From contig JACKDM010000006.1 in NCBI GenBank assembly GCA_020633515.1, forward strand, positions 1 to 64,000: a DNA stretch of 64,000 nt, written 5' to 3'. Below are positions 1 through 9,335 of the stretch, in pieces. The translations under genes and the position numbers were made by a program. Origin of the DNA: Myxococcales bacterium. GTDB lineage: Bacteria > Myxococcota > Bradymonadia > UBA7976 > UBA1532. Each line of letters begins with the position of its first letter. The stretch's first letter is position 1. The notes below the pieces were generated by a model. The model was not told the origin of the DNA, ran no database searches, and saw nothing but the letters and a program-made list of their open reading frames with translations.

Positions 1-1396
1 CGACCGGGAACGTCGTCAGCCGCGGCGCGCAGCTCCCCGCCGGCGCCCAGTTGCCGCTCATGCCCGTGCCGCCGAACGGCAACAGCCCCGACGCGCCGTT
101 GGTGCTGCGGTTGAGGTTGACCACGCCCACCCGCGCCACGTCGGCGAAGTCGTCGACGAGCGCCTCGCGCCGCGTGAAGAGGCTCGCGCTCAGCCCGTAC
201 GGCGTGCGCGCCGCCCGCCGGAAGGCGTCGTCCTCGTCGGCGGCGACCTCGAAGTCGACGTGCGGCCCGAAGAGCTCCTCGCCGAGATAAGCCTCGTCGC
301 CCTGCACCCGGTACAGGCTCGGCGTCACCCACGCCCCCGGCGAGCGCGGCACGCTCTCGACGAGCACCTCGACGCTCGCCGCCGCCCGCGCCTCGGCCAG
401 CGCTTGTACGAAGCGATCGCGCGCGCCCACCGAGGCCAGCGGCCCGAAGAGCGTCGCGCCGTCCTTGGGATCACCCGCCTCGACCCGCGCGAACGCCTCG
501 ACGAGCCGCGAGAGCAGCGCGTCGGCGATGCCCTTCGTCGCGATCACCCGCGACGTCGCCGTACACCGCTGCCCCGCCGTCATCAGCGCCCCGAGCAGGA
601 TCTCGCGCACCGCCTGATCGAGATCGGCGTCGTCGAGCACCACCGCCGCGTTGCGCCCGCCGAGCTCGAGGCTGACCTTCTTGTGCGGCTGGTCGAACGT
701 CGCCTGCCGGATCCGCCGCCCGGTCGCGTAGCTGCCGGTGAAGACGAGCCCGTCGATCCCCGGGTGCGCCGCGAGCGCCGCGCCCGTCTCGCCGAGGCCG
801 TGCACCACGTTCAGCACGCCGGCCGGGAAGCCCGCGTCGTGGAACAGCTCGGCGTAGCGCTGCCCGGCGAGCGGCGTCACCTCGCTCGGCTTGAGCACCA
901 CCGTGTTGCCCACCAGCAGCGTCGGGATGACGTGGGTGTTGCACAGGTGCACCGGGAAGTTGAACGGCCCGATGATGCCGACCACCCCGAGCGCCTGAAA
1001 CCGCTGCTCGCCCGGCGCGCCCGGCGCGGCCGGGGGCAGCTCGTGGTCGAGCTGCGCGATCACGCCGTCGATCTTGCCCGCGATGGAGAGCGCCTCGGCG
1101 CGCGCCTCGGCGATCGGCTTGCCCATCTCGGCGGTGATCGCCGCCGCGATCCCCTCGGCGTGATCGGGGACCCGCGCCCGCACCGTCTGCAAGGCCGCGA
1201 TGCGATCACCCTTCGCCGCCCGCCGCCAGCCCCGCGCCGCCGCCCGCGCCGCCGCGACCGCGCGATCGACCGCGCCGACGTCGGCGACCGCCTCGCACAC
1301 CACCCGCTCGTCGGTGGGATCGACCGAGGCGAAGCGCCGCCCCTCACCGACCGCGAAGACCCCGCCGATCCAGTCGCCTCGAAACGTGCTCTGCAT
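1..1396 (-). CDS. aldehyde dehydrogenase, succinylglutamate-semialdehyde type (3' end outside window)
   Basis: NAD(P)-dependent aldehyde oxidation; the closest recognised type is the AstD branch of arginine/succinylglutamate catabolism. Translation from ATG at 1396 gives 465 residues with the classic fold: GPFNFPVHL in the substrate/cofactor region, the cofactor-binding FTGSYATG, the general-base Glu in SLELGGRN (about residue 244) and the nucleophile in TAGQRCTA (Cys about 278). The usual family length is about 480-490 residues, so only a short C-terminal piece is missing. It starts 13 bp after the glycosylase stop and is probably the last gene of a coaBC-glycosylase-dehydrogenase operon. 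No other ast gene is in view, so the exact substrate is inferred and another semialdehyde is possible. Family is certain, substrate is not. Confidence 0.85.
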   Translation of the reverse strand, partial: MQSTFRGDWIGGVFAVGEGRRFASVDPTDERVVCEAVADVGAVDRAVAAARAAARGWRRAAKGDRIAALQTVRARVPDHAEGIAAAITAEMGKPIAEARAEALSIAGKIDGVIAQLDHELPPAAPGAPGEQRFQALGVVGIIGPFNFPVHLCNTHVIPTLLVGNTVVLKPSEVTPLAGQRYAELFHDAGFPAGVLNVVHGLGETGAALAAHPGIDGLVFTGSYATGRRIRQATFDQPHKKVSLELGGRNAAVVLDDADLDQAVREILLGALMTAGQRCTATSRVIATKGIADALLSRLVEAFARVEAGDPKDGATLFGPLASVGARDRFVQALAEARAAASVEVLVESVPRSPGAWVTPSLYRVQGDEAYLGEELFGPHVDFEVAADEDDAFRRAARTPYGLSASLFTRREALVDDFADVARVGVVNLNRSTNGASGLLPFGGTGMSGNWAPAGSCAPRLTTFPV

Positions 1397-1409
1397 GCTG
1401 CACTCCCGC

Positions 1410-2279
1410 TCAGCGCGCCGGGGGCGGCAACCCCAGCCGGCGCATCACCTGCTTGAGATCTTCCCACACCGGCCGCTTGATGTCGGGGTGTTGGATGAGC
1501 GCGACCGGGGCGAAGGTCACCATCACCGGCGTCTGCCGCCCGCCGAGCCGGCACGGGTGCCACCGGCCGCGCAGGTGCGGGAGCTGGCCCGTCACCCCGG
1601 TCAGCCGCGTCGCCGGGAGCTGGCCGAGCGCGATGATCACCTCGGGCTGCACGATCTCGATCTCGCGGGCGAGGAACGACTCGCAGGCGTCGAGCCCGGG
1701 CTCGGGGCGCTGCTGGTCCCGGTCGTAGCAGTTGACGAGGTAGGTGAGCCACACCTCGGAGCGGCTGAGCCCCATCGCCCGGATCATGCGCCCGAGGAGC
1801 CGGCCGCCGTCGTCGGAGAACGGGAGCCCGACCTCGTCCTCGGCGAGACCGGGCTGGTCGGCGACGAACATGACGCGCGCCCGCGGGTCGCCGAAGCCGA
1901 AGACGAGCTCGGTGCGGCCCTGGCTGAGCGAGCAGCGGCGACAGGGGCCGATCTCGTCGCGCAACACCCGCAGCGCGGCGGCGGCGGCGGCGCGCTCGTC
2001 GAGGCCACGGGGGTCGAAGGCCGGCGCCTCGGTGGGCGTGGCGAATGGCGGCGCCCCGGGTGAGGCCGGCGCGGCGAGGCCGGCGGATGTAGGCTGCACG
2101 GGCGCGACGCCCGGCGTGGCCGCTTCCCGCGCGGCGGTCCCGGGCGCGGCGGGGGGGCGAAGCCGCCCCGTCGACGCGCGCGCCGGGCCGGTGAAGGGCG
2201 CCGGCTCCCGAACGCACCTGCCGCGCGCGGCCCGCTGGCCGCTGGTGCCCCGGAAGCGCCCGCGGGTGTGCCCCGCCAC
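1410..2279 (-). CDS. iron-sulfur uracil-DNA glycosylase, family 4-like
   Basis: Removes uracil from DNA in base-excision repair. The 289-residue frame has the 4Fe-4S ligands Cys113 and Cys116 (PCRRC), then Cys184 and Cys199, with the spacing of thermophile-type family 4 enzymes. The active-site loop reads ADQPGLAED instead of the usual GEAPG, and the late motif that normally has His-Pro reads TFAPVAL, so this is a divergent subfamily. The N-terminal 100 residues are Ala/Pro-rich linker. The ATG at 2279 is the first in this frame after a stop near 2394, but the true start is probably farther upstream: a frame coupled to the coaBC stop begins at 2769, and one base change would join it. Fold is sure; catalytic specificity and start are not. 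Confidence 0.75.
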   Translation of the reverse strand: MAGHTRGRFRGTSGQRAARGRCVREPAPFTGPARASTGRLRPPAAPGTAAREAATPGVAPVQPTSAGLAAPASPGAPPFATPTEAPAFDPRGLDERAAAAAALRVLRDEIGPCRRCSLSQGRTELVFGFGDPRARVMFVADQPGLAEDEVGLPFSDDGGRLLGRMIRAMGLSRSEVWLTYLVNCYDRDQQRPEPGLDACESFLAREIEIVQPEVIIALGQLPATRLTGVTGQLPHLRGRWHPCRLGGRQTPVMVTFAPVALIQHPDIKRPVWEDLKQVMRRLGLPPPAR

Positions 2280-2769
2280 TCGCTGACGCGCGCCCGCGGG
2301 CCGCCGGCTCCGCCAGCGCGCTCGACGAGGCGCGCTGCGGCTGACGACCGGCGCCCCCCGCGCAACGCGCCGAGCAGCTGCAACTCGAGGCCGTCACACC
2401 GCTGACGCCCGGCGCCGCCCGCGGCCGCCGCAACGCGGCAGAGAGCCGCTGCAATCCGCCGCGCCCGCGCCGGCGCCTCGCCAGCGCCGCGCGCGCCCCG
2501 GCCGCCACGCGGCGGCGGCGCTCCGAAGCGACGGTGGTCGCCAGCGCGATCGCCGCCGCGCGGCGGCGGCGTCGGAACGCCGGCGGCACCGGCAGCTCCG
2601 GGAGCGTCCCCGTCTCGCCGGTGCCGGCGCCAGCGCGCGCGCGCGGCCGCCACCGCGCGCGCAGCTCGTCGCGACGGTGGTCCCTGGTCCGCCTCGCGCC
2701 GGGCGCGGGGCCATCGCCGCTCGCGCGGCCGCCCTCCGCTCCTCTGCCTCCGACCCGTCGCGCGCTCAT
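2280..2769 (-). other. probable displaced N-terminal segment of the uracil-DNA glycosylase
   Basis: There is no clean gene between coaBC and the glycosylase frame, but the segment does not look like a spacer. An ATG at 2769 overlaps the coaBC stop as ATGA, the junction used throughout this window. Its first 60 residues include RRDELRA and ETGTLPELPVPP, which resemble the N-terminal helix and proline linker seen in myxobacterial family 4 glycosylases. After that the frame becomes Arg/Ala-rich and loses sense, while the glycosylase resumes in the frame one base away. The simplest reading is one gene from 2769 to 1410 with at least one indel in GC-rich linker DNA. The similarity to other glycosylase N-termini is from memory and unaligned. 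Confidence 0.4.
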
Positions 2770-4088
2770 GGGGACGGACTGTCGCCTCGCTCCGCGGCCT
2801 GGCTCCTCGCCGCGCGGCCCGCCCCCCCCGCCGCGCTCCCTGCCAGCCGCGCCGCGACCCACGCCGCGATCGCCGCGCCGAGGTCGCGCTTCGCCATCAG
2901 CGGCTTCTCGACCACCCCGCCCGCCTCGACGAACCACACCCGATTCGTCTCGACCCCGAACCCCGACCCGGCCGCCGTCACGTCGTTGGCGACCACCAGA
3001 TCGACCCGCTTGCGCGCCAGCTTGCCCTGCGCCGCCGCGATCGGATCGCCCGTCTCGGCCGCGAACCCGACCAGCACCGGCCGCGTCGACGTCGCCGAGG
3101 CCGCGCGCGCCGCGCCGAGCGCCGCGAGGATGTCGGGGGTGCGCACCAGCGTCAGCGTCAACGGGCCGTCGGTCTTCTTCTGCTTCGTCGCCGCGACCGT
3201 CTCCGGCCGCCAGTCGGCGACGGCGGCCGTCATCACCACCGCGTCGGCCGTCGCCGCGAGCGGCGTGATCGCGTCGTGCATCTCCTGCGCGCTCGTCACC
3301 GCGACCGCGGTCACCCCGGCAGGCGGCGCGATCGACACCGGCCCGTGCACCAGCGTCACCCGTGCGCCCGCCGCCGCCGCCGCCTCGGCGACCGCGAAGC
3401 CCATGCGCCCGCTCGCCGGGTTGCCGATGAAGCGCACCGGGTCGATGTGCTCCCGCGTGCCGCCCGCGCTGACGACGACATGCCGCCCGGCCAGCGACGC
3501 CGCGCCGCCCATCCCCTCACCGACTCCACCGAGCGTCAGGCGCGTGACGCCCAGCACCTCGGCGACCGCGCCCACGATCCGCTCCAGCTCGACCAGCCGC
3601 CCCGGCCCCACCGCGCCGCACGCCAGCTCGCCCGCGTCGGGCTCGACGATCCGCCACCCGCGCCGCCGCAGCGTCGCGAGGTTCTCGACGACCGCCGGGT
3701 TGGCATACATCCAGGTGTTCATCGCCGGCGCCGCCACCACCGGCACGCTCGCCGCGAGCAGCACCGTGCTGACGATCTCGTCCCCGAGCCCGACGGCGGC
3801 CTTGGCGAGCGTGTTGGCCGTCGCCGGCGCGACGACGAGCGCGTCGCACTCCTGCGCGAAGTTGATGTGCCCGATCTGCATCTCCTCCGACGGATCGAGC
3901 GTCGCGGTGAGGACCGGGTGGCGGGTGATGGCCTGGAAGGTGAGCGGCCCGACGAACGCCTGCGCGTTGGGGGTCATCGCGACCCGCACGGTGGCGCCGG
4001 CCTTCTGCAAGAGGCGGGTGAGCTCGACGGCCTTGTAGGCGGCGATGCCGCCGCAGACGCAGAGGTGGATGGTGCGACCGCTCAACAT
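2766..4088 (-). CDS. coaBC: bifunctional phosphopantothenoylcysteine decarboxylase/phosphopantothenate-cysteine ligase
   Basis: Makes 4'-phosphopantetheine, the CoA precursor, from 4'-phosphopantothenate and cysteine. The protein has 440 residues. The N-terminal CoaC flavoprotein half shows CGGIAAYK, APATANTLAK, APAMNTWM and the catalytic ELACG loop; the C-terminal CoaB ligase half begins at VVVSAGGTRE, has IDPVRFIGNPASGRMG, and the NDV segment that contacts the nucleotide. ATG at 4088 was chosen because MLSGRTIHLCVCGG is where family members begin; the frame stays open upstream but with no conserved sequence. The stop at 2766 overlaps an ATG at 2769 for the next gene. It is transcribed divergently from the lipid cluster. 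Identification is secure. Confidence 0.95.
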   Translation of the reverse strand: MLSGRTIHLCVCGGIAAYKAVELTRLLQKAGATVRVAMTPNAQAFVGPLTFQAITRHPVLTATLDPSEEMQIGHINFAQECDALVVAPATANTLAKAAVGLGDEIVSTVLLAASVPVVAAPAMNTWMYANPAVVENLATLRRRGWRIVEPDAGELACGAVGPGRLVELERIVGAVAEVLGVTRLTLGGVGEGMGGAASLAGRHVVVSAGGTREHIDPVRFIGNPASGRMGFAVAEAAAAAGARVTLVHGPVSIAPPAGVTAVAVTSAQEMHDAITPLAATADAVVMTAAVADWRPETVAATKQKKTDGPLTLTLVRTPDILAALGAARAASATSTRPVLVGFAAETGDPIAAAQGKLARKRVDLVVANDVTAAGSGFGVETNRVWFVEAGGVVEKPLMAKRDLGAAIAAWVAARLAGSAAGGAGRAARSQAAERGDSPSP

Positions 4089-4415
4089 GGCGCGCAGGAT
4101 ACGCCGCGGCCGCGTCTGCCACCAGTCTGGCCTTCGAGGCCGGCGCCGCGCCCCGATCGCGCCGACGCGATGACCGGCCGATCGCGCGAAGCGAAGCACC
4201 AGGGGCAATGGCGGCGGATCGTGCTTTCGCCATCCTCTGAATGGAGAAATCGCCATATCCGCGGCCAGGGCAGACCCCTATCGTGGCTCTGAGAGCGGAT
4301 CGCGCGCTCCTGCCGAGACCCTGGCCCGCGGCGGTGACCCGGCCGCTGCGGATCTCGCCGTGCTTCGACGCGTCCTCGCTGACGGCCGAGACCCCGGCCC
4401 CCCCGGAGAGACACC
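4089..4415. other. divergent intergenic region between coaBC and the lipid cluster
   Basis: This 327-bp gap must hold promoters for both coaBC (minus) and the eight-gene cluster (plus). It is GC-rich like the rest, with a locally lower-GC patch at about 4224-4280. I found no convincing -35/-10 pair or operator. The plus-strand side ends with GGAGAG (4405-4410), a good ribosome-binding site for ATG 4416. I see no small gene in it. Confidence 0.4.
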
Positions 4416-5225
4416 ATGCGCCAGGACCCATTCCCCGCCGAGCGCGCGCAGCTCCACGCCGATGGCTTCACCGTCCTGCGCGGGGTGATCGCGCCGCGGT
4501 GGCTCGACCACCTCGCCGCCGCGCTCGAGAACGCGCTCGCCCGCCCCTCGCCGCTCGGGCAGCAGTTCGCCCGCGCCGGCGGCGCCTTTCACAGCGATCT
4601 CTACCTCTCGGCCTCGTTCCCCGCGTTCCGCGCGTTCGCGTTCGAGTCGGAGCTCGGCGCGGCGGTCGGCGCGGTCGCGGGTCTCGACCGGGTCGTGATG
4701 TTCACCGACGAGCTGCTCGTCAAGGAGCCCCGCACCACCGTCGAGACACCCTGGCATCATGACTACTCGTACTGGCCGATCGCGGGCGAGCAGGTGTGGT
4801 CGGCGTGGATCCCGCTCGACGCGGTCGAGGCGGGCACCGGGGCGCTCGAGTTCGTGCGCGGGTCGCATGACTGGCGGCGGGTGTTCCACCCGAGCGACTT
4901 CGACACCGGCGCCGCGCGGGTGACGCGGCCCGAGGAGGAGGCGATGCCCGACATCGACCGCCTCGTCGGCCCCGAAGAGCGCGCGGTCGCCGAGGTCGAG
5001 CCGGGCGACGTGGTGGTCTTCCACGCGCTGACGCTGCACCGCGCGTCGGGCAACCCGCACCACGAGCGACGGCGGCGCGCGATCGTGCTGCGGCTCGTCG
5101 GCCCCGACGTGCGCTACGACCCGCGCCCGCGCACCCTGCCGCTGATCTGGGCGCCGCGCCTCGCGCCGGGGCAGCCGCTCGGCGACGACCCGCTGTTTCC
5201 CACGCTCTGGACCCGGCCCGAGTGA
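4416..5225 (+). CDS. phytanoyl-CoA dioxygenase (PhyH) family Fe(II)/2-oxoglutarate oxygenase
   Basis: Hydroxylates (or otherwise oxidises) a substrate using Fe(II), 2-oxoglutarate and O2. The 269-residue protein has the facial triad of the PhyH family: His114-x-Asp116 in TPWHHDYSYWP and the distal His208 in LTLHRASGN, followed by Arg221 at the usual 2-oxoglutarate carboxylate position. Start ATG 4416 has GGAGAG six bases upstream. It is the first gene of the overlapping cluster and its TGA overlaps the GTG of the sulfotransferase. In this setting a fatty acyl chain or a bound amino acid is a likely substrate, and the new hydroxyl could be the site of later sulfation; that is inference from gene order. 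Confidence 0.85.
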   Translation: MRQDPFPAERAQLHADGFTVLRGVIAPRWLDHLAAALENALARPSPLGQQFARAGGAFHSDLYLSASFPAFRAFAFESELGAAVGAVAGLDRVVMFTDELLVKEPRTTVETPWHHDYSYWPIAGEQVWSAWIPLDAVEAGTGALEFVRGSHDWRRVFHPSDFDTGAARVTRPEEEAMPDIDRLVGPEERAVAEVEPGDVVVFHALTLHRASGNPHHERRRRAIVLRLVGPDVRYDPRPRTLPLIWAPRLAPGQPLGDDPLFPTLWTRPE

Positions 5226-6007
5226 AGCATCCCATGTTCGACGCTCTGCATACCTGGTGCATGTTCTTCGGCTACCCGCGCAGCGGGCACAGCCTCGTCG
5301 GCGCGCTGCTCGACGCCCACCCCGCGGTGCTCATCAGCATCGAGCTCGACGCGCTCGCGCGGATCCGCGAGGGCGTGGGTCGCGCGCAGCTCTTCGATGA
5401 GATCGCCGGCCACGCCGCCCGCTTCGGCGCCGAGGGTCGGCAGCACATGGGATATGACTACACCGTGCCCGGCGCATGGCAGGGGCGGCACACGACGCTC
5501 GAAGTGATCGGCGACAAGAAGGGCGGGCGCTCGTCGTGGTGGCTGCACGACGAGCCGGCGCTGCTCGACCGGCTGCGCGAGACGGTGCGGCTGCCGATGC
5601 GGTTCATCCATGTGGTGCGCAGCCCGTGGGACAACATCGCGACGATCTGCACCCGCGGCCGGGCGCTCGACGACGCGATCGGGTGGTACTTCGAGACCTG
5701 CGCGGCGGTCGCCGGGATTCGGGCGCGGCTGCCCGCAGACGATGTCTTCGAGCTGCACCACGAGGCGCTGATCGCCGAGCCGCGGCGGTGGCTGTTCGCG
5801 CTCGCCGACTTCCTCGGCGTCGCCCGCGAGACGCAGTGGGCCGATGCCTGCGCGGCGGTCGTCGACCCCCGCCCGAGCCGCAGCCGCGAACGGGTGGCCT
5901 GGAGCGCAGCGCAGCGCGCCGAGGTGCGGCGGCAGGTCGCGCGCTTCGACTGGCTCGACCAGGGTGACTTCGACGATGGCATCGATCCCATGCGAGCGGC
6001 GTCGTGA
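5222..6007 (+). CDS. sulfotransferase family protein (first of two)
   Basis: Transfers a sulfuryl group from PAPS to a hydroxyl or amine. In 261 residues I see the 5'-phosphosulfate loop GYPRSGHS (residues 17-24) and the 3'-phosphate-binding strand-helix HVVRSPWDNIAT (130-141), both diagnostic. The start is GTG 5222, overlapping the previous TGA; ATG 5234 is an alternative that would lose only four residues. Its stop overlaps the ATG of the FAAL gene. It differs in length and motif wording from the second sulfotransferase in the same cluster, so the two probably act on different positions. The acceptor cannot be told from sequence. Confidence 0.85.
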   Translation: MKHPMFDALHTWCMFFGYPRSGHSLVGALLDAHPAVLISIELDALARIREGVGRAQLFDEIAGHAARFGAEGRQHMGYDYTVPGAWQGRHTTLEVIGDKKGGRSSWWLHDEPALLDRLRETVRLPMRFIHVVRSPWDNIATICTRGRALDDAIGWYFETCAAVAGIRARLPADDVFELHHEALIAEPRRWLFALADFLGVARETQWADACAAVVDPRPSRSRERVAWSAAQRAEVRRQVARFDWLDQGDFDDGIDPMRAAS

Positions 6008-9000
6008 TGGCTGACTTCGATGACATCGTCGCGACGTTCCGCGGCCACGTCGCGCGCGATCCGGCGGCGCCGGCGATCGCGTGGTTCGACGCGCGGGCGC
6101 GGGTCACCGAGCAGCACGACCGCGCGGGCTACCTCGCCCGCTGCCAAGGGCTCGCCGGGGCGCTACGAGCGCGCGGCGTCGAGCCGGGGGAGCGGGTGCT
6201 GCTCATCCACCCGCCGGGGCTCGCGTTCTTCGAGGCGTTCTTCGCGTGCCTGATCGCCGGCGCGATCCCGGTGCCCGCCTACCCGCCCGATCCGCTCGGG
6301 CGCGGGCCGCGGCTCGACTTCATCGGGCGGGCGACGGCCAGGATCGGGATCCGGGTGGCGCTCTCGACTTCGCGCTACGTCAACGCGCGCCGGCTCGGCG
6401 ACGTGCGGCATGTCTTCCATCGCGGCGGCGGCTGGCCCGAGCTGCGCTGGCTCGCGACCGATCGCCTCAGCGGCGGCGCGGCCCCGACACCGCGGCGGCC
6501 GGCGCCCGATGACGTCGCGTTCATGCAGTTCACCTCGGGCTCGACGAGCGAGCCGCGCGGGGTCGCGGTCAGCCACCGCAACCTGATGTACCAGCTCCGG
6601 GTCAACGCCGAGCGCGGCGGCATCGACCCGGAGAGCCGCATCGTCGCCTGGCTGCCGCAGTACCATGACTTCGGGCTGGTCAACGCCTTCCTGTGCTCGC
6701 TCGCGATCGGCTGCCCGGTGTGGCTGTGCAGCCCGCTCGACTTCCTCGCCAACCCCGCGATCTGGCCCGAGATGCTGCATCGGGTGCGGGCGACGCACTC
6801 GGGCTCGCCCGACTTCGGCTATGCCTACACCGTGCGCAAGACCACGCCCGCCGAGCGCCGCCGCTGGGACCTCTCGGCGCTGCGCTGCGCCGCGTCGGGC
6901 GGCGAGGTCATCCGGCCGGCGACGGTGCGCGCGTTCGCCGAGGCGTTCGCCGAGAGCCGGCTCGACCGCGGCGCGCTCCAGGGCGGCTACGGGCTCGCCG
7001 AGCACACCCTCGCGATCAGCGGCGGCCCGGTCGCGCTGATGCACTTCGACGCGGCGGCGATCGAGGCGCGCGGCGCGCTCGTGCGGGTCGACGCCGACCA
7101 CCCGCGGGCGCAGGAGATGGCGTGCGCCGGGCAGCCGTTCCGCGGCGTCGAGCTGCGCTTCGTCGACCCCGAGACCGGCGCGGCGCTGCCCGAGGGCCGG
7201 ATCGGCGAGATCTGGGTGCGCTCGGAGAGCGTCGCGCTCGGCTACGTCGGCGAAGCCGAGGCGACCGCGGCCACGTTCCACAACCGGCTCGACGGCGAGG
7301 GCGAGGCGCGCTGGCTGCGCACCGGCGACCTCGGCGCGCTCGTCGAGGGGCACCTCTTCGTCACCGGGCGGCAGAAGGAGCTCATCATCGTGCGCGGCCG
7401 CAACGTGCACCCGGCCGACGTCGAGGACGCGGCGCGCGCGGCGCATCCGGCCCTGCGGCCGGGCGGGATCGCGGCGGTGGGCTTCGAGGCCGACGGCGAG
7501 GAGCAGCTCGCGGTGCTCGTCGAGCTGCGCGGCGACGGGCGCGCGGTCCCCGGCGAGCTGGTCGAGGCGGTGCGGCGCGCGGTGGCAGAGACCGGGCTGC
7601 ACCTCGCGCGGCTGGTGGTGCTGCCGAAGGGCGCGCTGCCGAAGACGACGAGCGGCAAGCTGCAACGGCGGCAGACGGCCGCGCGCCTCGCGACGGGTGA
7701 CTTCGACGCGCTCCTCGACCGCCGCTGGACGGCGCCGCCGCCCGCCGAGGCCGGCGAGGACGCGCTGGTGGCGACCCTCGCGACGCTGCCCGCGCGCCCC
7801 GCCGAGACGCGGCGCGCGCTCGCCCGCGAGGCGCTCGCCGAGGCGCTCGCCGCGCAGGGGATCGACGCGCCGGCGAGCGGCGACATCGGGCTCAACGCGC
7901 TCGGGCTCGACTCGCTCGGGATCGCGGCGCTCGTCGAGCGGGTCGAGCGCGGCACCGGGCGCGCGCTCTCGCGGGACGAGGCGCTGACGATCACGACGCT
8001 CGACGCGCTCCTCGACTGGATCGTCGCGCCGCGCACGGCGCGCGTGGCCGTCGCGCCCGCCGCTGCGGTGGGGCCGACGCCAGCGACCTCGTTCCAGCGC
8101 CACATCCACGCCGACCACGGCGCGACCCCGGGCGCCGCGCGGCTCGTCGAGGTCGAGGGCCCGCTCGCCGCCGCCGACGTGCGCGCCGCGCTCGCCGCGC
8201 TCGTCGCCCGCCACGACCTGCTGCGGTGCGGCTTCGAGCTGCGCGACGGCGCGCTGACGCTCGTGCCCCACGCCGACGCGGCCGCCGCGCTCGTCGAGCT
8301 CGACGCCGGCCCCCGCGAGGCGCAGATCGCCGGGATCGAGGCCGCGCTCGCCGCGCCCTTCGCGCTCGACCGCCCGCCGCTGCTCCGCGCCGCGTTCGCG
8401 CCCGCCGCGGGGGGCCGCGCGCTGCTCGGCGTCGCGCTGCACCACCTCATCTACGACGGCGTCTCGATCCACCAGCTCCTCGCCGAGTGGCTCGACACGC
8501 TCGGCGAGATCGCGGCCGGCGCCGCGCCCGCGACCGAGCCCGCGCCCTCGTTCCTCGCCGCCGCCCGCGCGCAGCCCGCGCCCTCCGACGCGGCGCGCGC
8601 GCTGGTGGCGGCGCGCGCTCGCCGAGGCGCCGTGGCCGCCCGGTGCCCCACGACGTGCCCGTCGCCGCCCCTACCCTCGTCGCCGCCGGCCGCTTCACGC
8701 TCGACCCGGCCACCGTCGACGCGCTCGCGGCCCTCGCCCGCCGCGCCGACACCACCCTCGACGCCGTCGTCGCCGCCGCCTGGGCCGAGGCCATGGGCCA
8801 CGCGCTCGACCGCCCGATCATTACCTGCGCGCACCCCGTCTCGCTGCGCGACGGCCGCACCCGCGCCGTCTGCGGGCCGCTCGTCGAAGACGTGCTCCTC
8901 GCGCTCCCCGCCGACCCCGCGCTCGACCCGCTCGACCGCGTCCGCCGCGCCGGCGCCGTGCTCGACGCCGCGATCCGCCACGCCGACGTGCCGCTCGCCG

Positions 9001-9335
9001 ACCAGCTCGCCGCGCTCCCCGGCCCGCCCGACCGCTGCCCGGCGCTCTACCTCTTCCAGGACTGGTCGCGCATGGCCCACCCCGCCCTGCGCGCGCTCCG
9101 CCGCGACGCGCCCGCCGACTTCGGCCCGCTCACCGTGCGCCCGCTCCCGCTCGCGCCCCGCCAAGGTCCGCAGCCCTTCGACTACTTCGCGCTCGCCGAA
9201 GCCGACGCCGGCCACCTCGCGTGCAGCCTCCGCGTCGAAGCCACCCGCGTCGGCGCGACCTTCGGCGCCGCGATCGTCACCCGCTGGCAGGCCGCGCTCA
9301 CCGCGCTCGCCGCGCGCCCCGAGGCCGCGCCATGA
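6004..9335 (+). CDS. fatty acyl-AMP ligase-acyl carrier protein-condensation domain protein; frame broken twice near 8600-8640
   Basis: A lipo-initiation module. The FAAL half activates a fatty acid as acyl-AMP (FTSGSTSEPRG near residues 176-186; WLPQYHDFGL; GYGLAEH; TGDLG), loads it on the carrier domain (Ser637 in LGLDSLGI), and a condensation domain (HHLIYDG, residues 813-819) passes it to an acceptor. The first frame reads well to about 8594. The next stretch, beginning Trp-Trp-Arg-Arg and ending WPP, is in a second frame to about 8640, and VPHDVPVAAPTL to the stop at 9335 is in a third. Removing one C at each junction restores 1109 residues. The first frame stays open to 10713, so an automatic caller may fuse it wrongly to the second sulfotransferase. 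ATG 6004 overlaps the previous stop. Domains are sure; whether the breaks are real is not. Confidence 0.8.
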
